Shown here: piece by piece, positions 34,102 to 42,955 of the stretch | Numbering within the stretch: the stretch's first letter is position 1 | Layout: every line of letters starts with the position of its first letter | From: Streptomyces sp. V1I1 | Lineage (GTDB): Bacteria; Actinomycetota; Actinomycetes; Streptomycetales; Streptomycetaceae | DNA: 64,000 nt | Direction: 5' to 3' | Assembly: GCF_030817355.1 (NCBI RefSeq) | Contig: NZ_JAUSZH010000001.1 | Location: 6,448,501-6,512,500 of the forward strand | The notes under the pieces: model-generated | What the model was told of the DNA's origin: nothing | Database searches by the model: none | The model's input: only the letters and a program-made list of their open reading frames with translations | Position numbers and translations under genes: made by a program

Positions 34102-35339
34102 CGGCGGCCCGCCAGCGGGAGCCGGGCGGACAGCCGCCACACCGCGCCTTCCGGACCGGCCTGCGCGTGCCCGCCGAGCAGCGCGGCCCGCTCGGCGATG
34201 CCCCGTACTCCGCGGCCGCCTCCCGGGCGGACTGCCGGGGCCCTGTCGGGCAGCGGATTCTCCATTGTGATCTCCAACTCCTCGCCGCGCAGGGCGATCC
34301 ACAGGGACACGGGGGACGCCCCGGCGTGACGCAGGGCGTTGCTCAGCCCCTCCTGGACGATGCGGTACGCCTCGCGGGAGACGGCCGCGGGGACGGCGGC
34401 CAGATCGCCGCCGGCGGTGAGCGACACGGGCACCCCACTGCGGGCCAGAAGGCCGTCCAGGCCGTCCAGGGCGGGCCCGGAAGTGAGCGGCGCGGCGTCG
34501 TCGTCCTGCCGCAACAGGCCCAGTACGGAGTCGAGTTCGCCCACTGTGCGCCGCGTGGTCTCCTCGATCGCGGCCAGCGCCTCCCGTACGAACTCCACAT
34601 CGCTGTCCAGCACCTTGCGGGCCGCGCCCGCCTGGAGGGTGACGGCGCTCAGCGCATGGCCGACCGAGTCGTGCAGCTCGCGGGCGAGGCGGTTGCGCTC
34701 GGCCAGCTCGGTGGCCCGCCGCTCGGCGGCGGCCAGCCGGTCCGCGGGCGTCGGCCCGAGGAGCACCGGGGCCTGGCGGGCCAGCAGCGCCCCGGCCCCC
34801 GCCGCGCACACCGCGAGCCCCAGCAGCATGGCGGCCCCGGCGAACGGGGCGAGGGCCAGGAACCACGCCCGGTCGAGATGCCCGGGCAGCCTCACCCAGT
34901 CCCGTATCCCCGCGGACAGCGGCAGCAGCATCACGGTCACCGCGAACGGCGGAAGCGCCAGGGTGGCCCCGCTGACCAGCCCACCCAGACCCAAATGCAG
35001 CGTGAACCAGCCCGAGCTCCGCAGCCGCGCCGCCCGCGTCCGCGCCGGTCCATCCGCGAACCGGTCCGCGGGCACCCCGCACAGCGCACGCGCGGCCGCC
35101 ACCGACATCGGCCGGGTCAGCGGGAAGAGCGCGGTCACCGCGGCGAGCGGCAGTGCGAGGGCATACGAGCCGAACTGCACCCTCAGCGAGTCGGAGAACA
35201 TGCTGTTGGCGCCGGAGATCGGGCCGACGAAGACGGTGGCGAGAAGCCAGTACGGCATCAACAGGGCGCCGCCCAGGATCAGATGGACCCAGCGAAGCCG
35301 CGCCCGCTCCCCGAACAGCGCCCCGAGCACTCGTTTCAC
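34098..35339 (-). CDS. NarL-family sensor histidine kinase
   Basis: A 413-residue protein with about four to five transmembrane segments (20-40, 55-72, 112-142, 158-185). A HisKA_3 dimerisation helix has H223 (LARELHDSVGHALSAV) and a HATPase domain has the G box GGGRGVRGIAERAALL. There is almost no extracellular loop, so it probably senses a membrane or intramembrane signal. GTG 35339 overlaps the upstream gene by 4 nt. Confidence 0.9.
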   Translation of the reverse strand: MKRVLGALFGERARLRWVHLILGGALLMPYWLLATVFVGPISGANSMFSDSLRVQFGSYALALPLAAVTALFPLTRPMSVAAARALCGVPADRFADGPARTRAARLRSSGWFTLHLGLGGLVSGATLALPPFAVTVMLLPLSAGIRDWVRLPGHLDRAWFLALAPFAGAAMLLGLAVCAAGAGALLARQAPVLLGPTPADRLAAAERRATELAERNRLARELHDSVGHALSAVTLQAGAARKVLDSDVEFVREALAAIEETTRRTVGELDSVLGLLRQDDDAAPLTSGPALDGLDGLLARSGVPVSLTAGGDLAAVPAAVSREAYRIVQEGLSNALRHAGASPVSLWIALRGEELEITMENPLPDRAPAVRPGGGRGVRGIAERAALLGGHAQAGPEGAVWRLSARLPLAGRR

Positions 35340-36334
35340 GCGCCGCGCCGCCGCAGGAAGGAGGCGGTGCCGGTGACGACGAGCAGACCGACGATCATGC
35401 CCACAGCGTAGGTCAGGGCCATCAACCCCGTTGCCCGCTCGCCCTCTTCGGCCCCGGGCAGCAGCGCGGCGATCAGCAGCCAGATGCCCCAGCAGCCCAC
35501 CGCGCCCGAGCCCAGCCAGGCCATGGCCAGCGGCGTCTTCAGCGACAGAGCGCGGCCCCGGCGGAAGGCGAGCAGCAGCGGTCCGGCCACCGCGACGACC
35601 ACGAAAAGGGCGCTGATCCCTTCGAGCACGTAGAAGTCGGCCGTACGCTGCTCGATCCGCGGGCCGGAGAGACCGGTCGTCGCGCCGCACGCCCACATCA
35701 GCCGCATCGTGGCGGGGAACAACGCGAGCACGGCGGCGGCCACGGCGGTCACCTTCAGCGTCCGCCCGGTGGCGGCCGTGGGCAGGTCCCAGATCCGGCC
35801 CCGCCACACATGGCCCCAGCGCTCTTTCGCGTACAGCACGAAGAGTGTGCCGAGGGCCAGACCCTGGACGATGAAGCCGGTGTAGACGACGCCGAAGACC
35901 CACTCGTCGAGGAAGGGCTCACTCCCGGAGCTCCCGGAGCGGTCGGCCTCGGCCCCGGTGAAGGCCGCGACCAGCAGCTGGACCGGGAAGCCGACCATGA
36001 TCGGGAGCAGCAGCCCGCCCGCGATCCACATGGGGGCGGCCAGCAGCCAGCCGGGCACCCGCCTGCCCCAGCCCTGGGTGAGCAGCAGCGCCAGGACGAT
36101 GACGGCGCCGTCCATCAGGACCGTGACGCTGTTCGCGACGGCCATCAGGGCCCGGTCGTCGAGCAGCGCACTGCCCTCCGGGATGCCGATCCGGCTGCCG
36201 GCGATCCAGGCGGTCTTGAGCGACAGATACGGGACGCAGGAGGCGATCGCGACGGCGCGCAGCACCGTGCGGGCACGCCCCGGGCCTACGGGATCCAGCG
36301 GCTGGGGAGCGGGAACGAGCGGTGTCCGTGTCAT
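35336..36334 (-). CDS. Polytopic membrane protein linked to the two-component system
   Basis: A 332-residue protein with about eight hydrophobic segments and no family I recognise. Overlapping stop/start codons (35336-35339) couple it to the sensor kinase, so it may be an accessory sensor or the protein monitored by the kinase. ATG 36334 is chosen over the 36547 extension, which covers low-quality coding sequence. Confidence 0.72.
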   Translation of the reverse strand: MTRTPLVPAPQPLDPVGPGRARTVLRAVAIASCVPYLSLKTAWIAGSRIGIPEGSALLDDRALMAVANSVTVLMDGAVIVLALLLTQGWGRRVPGWLLAAPMWIAGGLLLPIMVGFPVQLLVAAFTGAEADRSGSSGSEPFLDEWVFGVVYTGFIVQGLALGTLFVLYAKERWGHVWRGRIWDLPTAATGRTLKVTAVAAAVLALFPATMRLMWACGATTGLSGPRIEQRTADFYVLEGISALFVVVAVAGPLLLAFRRGRALSLKTPLAMAWLGSGAVGCWGIWLLIAALLPGAEEGERATGLMALTYAVGMIVGLLVVTGTASFLRRRGA

Positions 36335-36413
36335 GTCCCCTACGCTCCCGGGCGGGCGCCGTGACCAAATCACGCGCGGCGACGATCCTCCTCCGCCGCA
36401 CGGCGGAGACCGG

Positions 36414-36890
36414 TCAGCCGGTGAGGGTGAGGACCAGCTCGTCGATCTCCGCACCGCGGGCGTTGGCGAAGCCCCGGTCCTTGCCGGTGGCGGTGAAGCC
36501 GCACTTCTCCAGGACCCGGACGGAGCCCGCGTTGTCTGCTGCGGCATGGGCGAAGAGCGGACGCTCCGGCACGACTGCGAGCAGCGCGCGCAGAGCGGCG
36601 GTGGCGATGCCGCGGCCCCAGTACGCGCGGTCGATGAAGTAGGTGACCTCGCGCTCCTCGGGCGGTCCGTACACCGCGGCGTGGCCCACGACCACGTCGT
36701 CGGCGAGGACGGTCCGTATGACGGCGTCCGAGGCGCGGATCCGCGCCCAGTGCGCGTCGAAAGAGGCCCGGTCGGTGGGGTCCTTGGAGGTGAAGGCGGC
36801 CATCCGGCTCGACTCGGGGTCGCTCGTGTGCCGGAAGAAGTCCGGCAGATCGCTGTCGATCACCTCACGCAGCGTGATGTGCGGGGACAT
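36414..36890 (-). CDS. GNAT-family N-acetyltransferase (RimJ-like)
   Basis: A 158-residue acetyltransferase of the RimJ/RimL type. It has an N-terminal LREVIDSDLPDFFRH, a central beta-bulge (VTYFIDRAYWGRGIATAAL) with the Q/RxxGxA/G acetyl-CoA loop, and C-terminal SVRVLEKCGFTATG. It uses acetyl-CoA to modify an amine; the substrate is unknown. It ends 79 nt before the membrane-protein gene start and begins next to the IclR gene. Confidence 0.85.
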   Translation of the reverse strand: MSPHITLREVIDSDLPDFFRHTSDPESSRMAAFTSKDPTDRASFDAHWARIRASDAVIRTVLADDVVVGHAAVYGPPEEREVTYFIDRAYWGRGIATAALRALLAVVPERPLFAHAAADNAGSVRVLEKCGFTATGKDRGFANARGAEIDELVLTLTG

Positions 36891-37661
36891 TCAGAGCCTC
36901 CGGGTCGCCAGCGTCAGCCGGTCACGCGCGTCGAAGAGCGCGTCCTTGATCATCTGCTCATGGGCGGGGGTGAGCCGAGCCACCGGCACCGAGCAGCTGA
37001 TCGCGTCCCGCGCCGGCGTGCGGTACGGAATCGCGATGCCGAAGCAGCGCAGCCCGAGGGTGTTCTCCTCGCGGTCCACGGCATAGCCCTGCTCGCGGAT
37101 CAGATGCAGTTCCTCGATGAGCTTCTCGCGGTCGGTGATGGTGTGCTCGGTCAGCGACGCCAGGGTCTCCGGCAGCATCTTGCGTACCTGCTCGTCGCTG
37201 TGGGTAGCGAGCAGCGCCTTGCCCAGTGAGGTGGAATGCGCGGGCAGCCGGCGGCCGACGCGGGTGAAGGGGCGCAGATAGTGCTGCGACTGGCGGGTGG
37301 CGAGATAGACGACATTGGTGCCGTCGAGGCGCGCGAGGTGGATGGTTTCCGTGGTGTCGTCGGAGAGCCGGTCCAGAGTGGGCCGGGCGGCCGCCACGAC
37401 CTCGTCGCCGTCGATGTACGAGGTGCCCACCAGCAGGGCCCTTACGCCGATGCCGTACCGCGTGCCCGTCGCGTCCGTCTCCACCCAGCCGAGCTCGACC
37501 AGGGTGCGCAGCAGCATGTAGAGGCTGGACTTGGGGTAGCCGACGGCCTCCTGGACCGCGGCGAGAGAGTGCATGCCGGGGCGCCCGGCGAAGTATTCGA
37601 GCAATTCCACCGTCCGCACCGCGGACTTGACCTGTGCTCCACCGGAATCCGCAGTTGACAT
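36891..37661 (-). CDS. IclR-family transcriptional regulator
   Basis: A 256-residue protein with an N-terminal winged helix (about 14-70; SLAAVQEAVGYPKSSLYMLLRTLVELGWV) and an IclR effector domain (about 85-250; LPAHSTSLGKALLATHSDEQ, CFGIAIPYRTPARDAISCSVPV). It is divergent from the aldehyde dehydrogenase with an IclR-like dyad between them. It therefore probably controls 2-oxoglutarate semialdehyde oxidation. ATG 37661 has AAGAGC upstream; 37724 is a longer alternative. Confidence 0.88.
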   Translation of the reverse strand: MSTADSGGAQVKSAVRTVELLEYFAGRPGMHSLAAVQEAVGYPKSSLYMLLRTLVELGWVETDATGTRYGIGVRALLVGTSYIDGDEVVAAARPTLDRLSDDTTETIHLARLDGTNVVYLATRQSQHYLRPFTRVGRRLPAHSTSLGKALLATHSDEQVRKMLPETLASLTEHTITDREKLIEELHLIREQGYAVDREENTLGLRCFGIAIPYRTPARDAISCSVPVARLTPAHEQMIKDALFDARDRLTLATRRL

Positions 37662-37733
37662 TGCTCTTCGCCCCTTCTTGACCGCGCAGAACGCCCGGAA
37701 ATAGAGTCCCCACACATTCACCATCAGGAACGC

Positions 37734-37751
37734 TGTTCAGAATACCGAACA
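37734..37751. promoter_or_regulatory. IclR-type operator between iclR and the aldehyde dehydrogenase gene
   Basis: TGTTC-N8-GAACA, a perfect 5-bp dyad. The inner bases (AGAATACC) are also partly symmetric, a form common for IclR operators. Confidence 0.55.
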
Positions 37752-37792
37752 AAACCCCTGATGGGTGGCAGTAGACCGGGAAGGAAGCCGCG

Positions 37793-39331
37793 GTGGCAGC
37801 AGCACCAGTCTGGAGTGTCGACCCCCGAACCGGGAACCCACGTGAGCAGGTTGCGGTCGAGTCCACGGTTGAGGAGATCGACAACGCGGTCCGCGCCGCA
37901 CACGCCGCCCGCCCCGCTCTCGCCGACCGGAGTGTACGCGCGCTCCTGCTCCGTACCGCCGCCGACCTGCTCGACGAGGCGAGCGAGTACGTCATCGAGG
38001 CCGCCGACGCCGAGACTGCGCTCGGCCCCACCCGCCTCACCGGTGAACTCGCCCGCACCACCGCCCAGTTGCGCGCCTTCGCCGAGGTCGTCGACGAGGG
38101 TGCCTTCCTCGACATCCGCATCGACCACGAGGACGGCTCCAGGACCCCGCCCTGGCCGGATCTGCGCCGCTTCAAGATCCCCCTAGGCGTCGTCGCCGTC
38201 TACGCCGCGAGCAACTTCCCGCTCGCCTTCTCCGTGCCCGGCGGCGACACCGCGAGCGCCCTCGCCGCCGGCTGCCCGGTCGTCGTCAAGGCGCACCCCG
38301 ACCACCCCGGCACCTCGGAACTCTGCGCGTCCGTCCTGCGCAGGGCCGCCCAGCGAGTCGGTCTGCCCGAGGATGTCGTGATTCTCGTGCACGGCTTCGA
38401 GGCGGGCATCGAGCTGGTCAGGCACCCGCTGGTGGCGGCCGCCGGCTTCACCGGTTCGGTACGCGGCGGGCGCGCGCTCTTCGACGCCGCGGCCGCCCGG
38501 CCCGCCCCCATCCCCTTCCACGGCGAACTCGGCTCGCTCAACCCCGTCGTCGTCACCGAGGCTGCTGCCGGGGAGGGGGCCGAGCAACTCGGGGCCGGGC
38601 TCGCGGGCTCGATGACCCTGGGGGAGGGGCAGTTCTGCACCAAGCCCGGCTTCGTGCTGGCTCCCGCGGGTGACGCGGGCGACAGGCTGCTCAAGTCCCT
38701 GACGGCGGCGGTCAGCGAGACCGAGCCCGGCGTGATGCTCGACCACCGGATGCGTTCGGCCTTTGTCGAGGGCGTACGGGAACGGGCCGAACTGCCCGAC
38801 GTGGAGGCCCCGATCACCCCCGGCGCGGGCGGCGAGCACACCGTGAGCGCCGGCTTCCTGTCCGTACCGGCACGGCTGCTGGCCGCCGAAGGGCCGCACG
38901 ACCTGCTGCTCGAAGAGTGCTTCGGCCCGGTCACCGTCGTCGCCCGCTACGAGTCGGACGCCGAGATCACCGCGGTGCTCGGCCGACTCCCCGGCAACCT
39001 CACCGCCACCCTGCACCTTTCCTCCGGCGAGGCCGAAGGCGATGGCCGGGGCGCCGAACTGCTCGCCGAACTCACCCCGCTCGCGGGCCGCGTACTCGTC
39101 GGCGGCTGGCCGACCGGCGTCGCCGTCGCCCCCGCCCAGCACCACGGCGGCCCCTACCCGGCCACCACCTCCACCTCCACCTCGGTCGGCGCCACCGCGA
39201 TCGAGCGCTGGCTGCGCCCGGTCACGTATCAGACGACGCCCGAGGCGCTGCTGCCGCCCGAGCTGCGCGACGACAACCCGCTCGGTCTGCCGCGCCGGGT
39301 GGACGGCCACCGGGAAACTCCGGGAAGCTGA
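37793..39331 (+). CDS. 2-oxoglutarate semialdehyde (NADP-type) aldehyde dehydrogenase
   Basis: A 512-residue ALDH of the KGSADH/AldH-NADP subgroup. Catalytic cysteine C282 (GEGQFCTKPG), general base E245 (FHGELGSLNP) and N141 (ASNFPLAF) are present. This subgroup oxidises 2,5-dioxopentanoate to 2-oxoglutarate, the last step after KdgD and after pentonate dehydration. GTG 37793 follows AAGGAAG by 5 nt. It is separated from the kdgD operon by about 10 kb. Confidence 0.83.
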   Translation: MAAAPVWSVDPRTGNPREQVAVESTVEEIDNAVRAAHAARPALADRSVRALLLRTAADLLDEASEYVIEAADAETALGPTRLTGELARTTAQLRAFAEVVDEGAFLDIRIDHEDGSRTPPWPDLRRFKIPLGVVAVYAASNFPLAFSVPGGDTASALAAGCPVVVKAHPDHPGTSELCASVLRRAAQRVGLPEDVVILVHGFEAGIELVRHPLVAAAGFTGSVRGGRALFDAAAARPAPIPFHGELGSLNPVVVTEAAAGEGAEQLGAGLAGSMTLGEGQFCTKPGFVLAPAGDAGDRLLKSLTAAVSETEPGVMLDHRMRSAFVEGVRERAELPDVEAPITPGAGGEHTVSAGFLSVPARLLAAEGPHDLLLEECFGPVTVVARYESDAEITAVLGRLPGNLTATLHLSSGEAEGDGRGAELLAELTPLAGRVLVGGWPTGVAVAPAQHHGGPYPATTSTSTSVGATAIERWLRPVTYQTTPEALLPPELRDDNPLGLPRRVDGHRETPGS

Positions 39332-39336
39332 GCGAC

Positions 39337-39951
39337 GTGACCGACCCGATCGACCTGACCGAACTGCCCTTCCCACTGCGTCCGTACGGCCCCGAGGCCA
39401 ACTGGTCGTACGACAAGGGCGCGCTCACCGGCTGGGCGGGAGCCCGGCAGGACCTCTTCGTGCCGCCCGCGGGCGAAGCCCTGGACCCCGTCTCCGACGC
39501 GCCGCGCCTGCTCGGCGCGCCGGAGGGTGACTTCCAGCTCATCGCGCGGGTCACCGTCGGCTTCACCGCGGCCTTCGACGCCGGCGTGCTCTATCTGCAC
39601 GTCGGCGAGCGGGAGTGGGCCAAGCTCTGCCTGGAGCTCTCCCCGGACAAGCCCACCATCTGCACGGTCGTCACCCGCGGCCACTCAGACGACGCCAACT
39701 CCTTCGTGGTGGACGGCGACAGCGCCTGGCTGCGGATCAGCCGCACCGGCAAGGCATTCGCCTTCCATGCCTCGACGGACGGCGAACACTGGACCTTCGT
39801 ACGGATCTTCGCCCTGGGCGACGAGGAGAAGGCGGGCGCGGCACTGGTCGGGTTCATGGCCCAGTCGCCGGTGGGAGAGGGGTGCGTGGTCACCTTCGAC
39901 CGGATCGAGTACCGCCCGAACTGGCCGGCGGGTCTGCGCGACGGCTCCTGA
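39337..39951 (+). CDS. DUF1349 (concanavalin-like) protein
   Basis: A 204-residue all-beta protein with the DUF1349 jelly-roll pattern (DFQLIARVTVGFTAAFDAGVLYL, WAKLCLELSPD, SVVTRGHSDDAN-like block, SAWLRISRTGKAFAFH). The family is related to laminarinase-fold proteins but lacks assigned catalysis. No signal peptide. GTG 39337 lies 5 nt after the dehydrogenase stop, so it is co-transcribed. A role in carbohydrate use is possible. Confidence 0.83.
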   Translation: MTDPIDLTELPFPLRPYGPEANWSYDKGALTGWAGARQDLFVPPAGEALDPVSDAPRLLGAPEGDFQLIARVTVGFTAAFDAGVLYLHVGEREWAKLCLELSPDKPTICTVVTRGHSDDANSFVVDGDSAWLRISRTGKAFAFHASTDGEHWTFVRIFALGDEEKAGAALVGFMAQSPVGEGCVVTFDRIEYRPNWPAGLRDGS

Positions 39952-39953
39952 TT

Positions 39954-39998
39954 TCAGACCGCTCAGACCGCTCAGACCGCTCAGACTGTTCAGACCGT
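39954..39998. repeat. Five tandem 9-bp units after the DUF1349 gene
   Basis: TCAGACCGC three times, then TCAGACTGT and TCAGACCGT, beginning 3 nt after the stop codon. Confidence 0.9.
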
Positions 39999-40002
39999 GA
40001 TT

Positions 40003-41001
40003 TCAGACCGTCACGACGATCTTCCCGGTGTGGCTGTTGGACTCCATCAACCGGTGGCCGTCGACGACGTGCTCCAGCCCGTCGAAGACGTCCGCGATCA
40101 CCGGGCTCAGCGACCCGTCGCGCAGACCTGAGCCGATGAAGTGCGCGGCGCGGCGGCGGCCGGTCGCGGTGCGGACGCGGACGCCGTTGGCGTAGGTGTG
40201 CACGGTCAGAGGCCAGTTCATCGACAGCTCGATCGGGCGCGGGTCCAGCCATCCGTACAGCACCATCGCTCCGCCCGGCACGACGGCGTCACCAAGGGCC
40301 CGGAAGCCGGGCCCGCCGATCGCGTCGAAGGCCAGGTCCGCGCCGCGCCCACCGGTGATCCGCTTGACCTCGGCCGCAGGGTCCTGCTCGTCCGTGACGA
40401 TCACATGGGCCGCCCCGAGATCGAGCAGCTGCTTGCGCTTGGCCGCAGTGCGTGTGGTGGCGATCGGGATCGCGCCGGTCCGGGCGGCGATCTGGATCGC
40501 AGCCGTCCCCACACCGCTGGACGCGCCGGTGATCACCACATGGTCGCCGGCATGGAGGCCGCCGGTCTCCAGCAGGCCGCCGTACGCGGTCGAGTACGTC
40601 AGCCAGACCGCCGCCGCTGTCACCGCGTCCACGCCCTCGGGGCGGTGGACCACCGACTCCACGGGCAGCACGGCTCGTTCCGCGTACACGCCGTGCACCC
40701 CGAAGTCGAAGTTGGCCGCGGCCATCACCGGGTCGCCGGGCGCGAACTCGCTCACGCCCTCGCCGACCGCCTCCACGACACCGGCCGCCTCGTAGCCGAG
40801 CCGGGAGCCGGGGAGGGTTGCCTGGTAGTAGTACGTCCCCGAACGGAACAGGGCCTCGGCGCGGTTGAGGCCGATCGCCTCGATACGGAAGCGGAGTTCG
40901 CCCGGGCCGGGCTCGTGGAGCTCCACGTCCTCGATGCTCAGGACGTCCGGGCCGCCGAGCTCATGAAAAAGAACTGCCTTGGTCAATACGGTAGTTGTCA
41001 T
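40003..41001 (-). CDS. Zinc-free MDR quinone-oxidoreductase-like protein
   Basis: A 332-residue medium-chain reductase. It has an N-terminal GroES-like fold (GLNRAEALFRSGTYY), the nucleotide motif GASSGVGTAAIQIA and the C-terminal SNSHTGKIVVTV. Zinc-ligand cysteines are absent, as in QOR-type NADPH:quinone reductases. Substrate unknown. It is divergent from an AraC-type regulator that may control it. Confidence 0.85.
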   Translation of the reverse strand: MTTTVLTKAVLFHELGGPDVLSIEDVELHEPGPGELRFRIEAIGLNRAEALFRSGTYYYQATLPGSRLGYEAAGVVEAVGEGVSEFAPGDPVMAAANFDFGVHGVYAERAVLPVESVVHRPEGVDAVTAAAVWLTYSTAYGGLLETGGLHAGDHVVITGASSGVGTAAIQIAARTGAIPIATTRTAAKRKQLLDLGAAHVIVTDEQDPAAEVKRITGGRGADLAFDAIGGPGFRALGDAVVPGGAMVLYGWLDPRPIELSMNWPLTVHTYANGVRVRTATGRRRAAHFIGSGLRDGSLSPVIADVFDGLEHVVDGHRLMESNSHTGKIVVTV

Positions 41002-41052
41002 GAGTACGACGCTAAGCAGGCTCCGCGAGACGATCCATGTCCCAAAGCCTCC

Positions 41053-41068
41053 CGATCATGTCTGATCG
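41053..41068. promoter_or_regulatory. Candidate operator in the MDR/AraC intergenic region
   Basis: CGATCA-TGTC-TGATCG, a perfect 6-bp dyad between the divergent genes. Confidence 0.4.
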
Positions 41069-41096
41069 TCTTGCCGATGTCGGGTACGGTGCGGTC

Positions 41097-42029
41097 ATGG
41101 ACGTGCTGAGCGACGCGATCGCCGCCATGCGCACGGGACGCCCCCACTCGGCGCGCTCCGTCAGATATGCCCCCTGGGGCGTGCGCTTCCCGGCCAGTGA
41201 GGGCGCAGGATTCCATGTGGTGCTCCAGGGCTCGGCCTGGCTGCTGCCGGACGACGCCCCGCCGGTGCTGCTCGGCCCCGGGGACGTGGCCTTCATGGCC
41301 CACGGCTACGGCCACGGCCTCGCCGACGACCCCGCAACCCCGCTGCGCGACGTCGCGATCGAACCGGACGGCACCTGGCCGCCCGTCCCGCACCCCGGAC
41401 CCGCCGACGGGCGGCCCGAGAACCTTCTCCTGTGCGGCGCCTACCAGTTGAGCAGGGCGCGAGCCCATCCGCTGCTCACCGAGCTGCCGGACGTGATTCA
41501 TCTGCCGGCCCGAATCGGCAAGTACGCCTCGGTGCGCGCGGCGGTCGAACTCCTCGGCGCGGAACTGGAGAACCCGCAGCCCGGCTCCGACGCGGTCGTA
41601 CCCGCGTTGCTCGACACACTCCTGCTCTACCTGCTGCGCACCTGGTGGCTGGCGGAGCGCCCCGACGCCCCGGGCGGCTGGGCGGCGGCGCTGCGCGACC
41701 GGGGCATCACCGCCGCACTGCAGGCCATCCACGGCGACCCGGCCCGCCCCTGGACGGTCGAGGAACTGGGCCGCCGCGCCGGACTCTCGCGGGCCGCCTT
41801 CGCCCGCCGCTTCACCATGCTGGTCGGCCAGCCCCCGCTCGCGTATATGACCTGGTGGCGCATGACGACGGCGGGCCGCCTGCTGCGAGAGGACGACGCC
41901 CCGCTGCGCACGGTGGCCCACCGGGCGGGCTACGCATCGGAGTTCGCCTTCGCCAAGGCGTTCAAGCGGGAGTACGGGATGGCACCGGGCCAGTACCGAA
42001 GGCGGGCCGACCAGGTTCTGTCCGGCTGA
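41097..42029 (+). CDS. AraC-family regulator with a cupin ligand domain
   Basis: A 310-residue protein with an N-terminal cupin (about 20-130; LQGSAWLLPDD..LGPGDVAFMAHG). A C-terminal double helix-turn-helix follows (WTVEELGRRAGLSRAAFARRFT; PLRTVAHRAGYASEFAFAKAFKREYG). It resembles the cupin-6/AraC group that often controls an adjacent oxidoreductase. ATG 41097 is preferred because a dyad lies upstream; ATG 41037 is the longer alternative. Confidence 0.85.
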   Translation: MDVLSDAIAAMRTGRPHSARSVRYAPWGVRFPASEGAGFHVVLQGSAWLLPDDAPPVLLGPGDVAFMAHGYGHGLADDPATPLRDVAIEPDGTWPPVPHPGPADGRPENLLLCGAYQLSRARAHPLLTELPDVIHLPARIGKYASVRAAVELLGAELENPQPGSDAVVPALLDTLLLYLLRTWWLAERPDAPGGWAAALRDRGITAALQAIHGDPARPWTVEELGRRAGLSRAAFARRFTMLVGQPPLAYMTWWRMTTAGRLLREDDAPLRTVAHRAGYASEFAFAKAFKREYGMAPGQYRRRADQVLSG

Positions 42030-42048
42030 CCGTGAGCGGAGCCTCAGC

Positions 42049-42065
42049 GGGCGGGATGCCCGCCC
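42049..42065. terminator. Hairpin between araC-like and membrane-protein genes
   Basis: GGGCGGG-ATG-CCCGCCC, a perfect 7-bp stem in a convergent gap. Confidence 0.6.
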
Positions 42066-42093
42066 GGCCCCTTCAGCCCTGACGACGAGGACT

Positions 42094-42711
42094 TCAGGTG
42101 GCCACGGCGGGCTTCCTCCTGCCGCGGGCTCGCTCAAAGGACCACACGCCCAGGCCTACCAGCACGGCCGCCCCGGCTCCGTATACCGGAAGCCACAGGG
42201 TCGTCGTGGCTGCCAGGCAGTCGGCAACGACGTCATGGCTCTGGACGTCCTGCGCGCGGGCCAAGGCAGCGCTGTCGCGACCAGCCAGGTTCGCCAGCGT
42301 GGCCTCCACTCGGAGGCCCTCGTACCTGCCAAGATCACGACACTCACTGCGAGTGCCCGGCATCGGAAACAGCCACGCCCAGCGCTGCATCGCCGGGGCC
42401 AGCGCGATCGCGACGCACAGACCCACGACCATCGAATACGCCGCCAGATTGCGCACATCTTCAGATCCGCGGGGCGTCGACACCGGCGGGCGGTAAAAGC
42501 AGAAGATCACCGCGAGAAGTGTCACTCCGATGTATGTGGCAAACCACTGCCAGGAACCGTTTGCGAGGGAGGCCGTCAGCACGGCGGCGAGCGCGATGCC
42601 GATGACCCCCGGCTGACCGGCGGTGCCAGGGCCCGCGCCGGCGGGTGCCGGTTTCCTGAGTCCTTGAGGGCTGGGGTCGTCCACGGTCTCTCCTGCTGGT
42701 TCCGGGGCCAC
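42094..42711 (-). CDS. Hypothetical membrane protein
   Basis: A 205-residue protein with a polar Pro/Gly-rich N-terminus and about four hydrophobic segments (36-50, 60-72, 92-112, 173-190). Two cysteines lie in the extracytoplasmic loop (SECRDLGRYEG and VADCLAATT). No family is recognised. A basic C-terminal tail (ERARGRRKP) suggests the terminus faces the cytoplasm. Confidence 0.65.
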   Translation of the reverse strand: MAPEPAGETVDDPSPQGLRKPAPAGAGPGTAGQPGVIGIALAAVLTASLANGSWQWFATYIGVTLLAVIFCFYRPPVSTPRGSEDVRNLAAYSMVVGLCVAIALAPAMQRWAWLFPMPGTRSECRDLGRYEGLRVEATLANLAGRDSAALARAQDVQSHDVVADCLAATTTLWLPVYGAGAAVLVGLGVWSFERARGRRKPAVAT

Positions 42712-42955
42712 CAGTGTCCGGGCACATCTCGGCGTCGGACCCGCACCATGCCGGACCGGGACGGAAAGCCCCGCCCGGTTGGCGGGGCCTCCGCAGACCT
42801 GGGTGGCTGTCGGTCAGGCCCTGTGCTACTCGATCAGGCCGGTATCGAGGTGGTTACACCGCGGTGGCAGGTGGGGCAGGCGCCCGGGCGGAACCCCGGA
42901 CCCGGACAGCGCACCGGCTGGAACCGCGATCCGGCCCCACCGCGTCCCGGTGATC

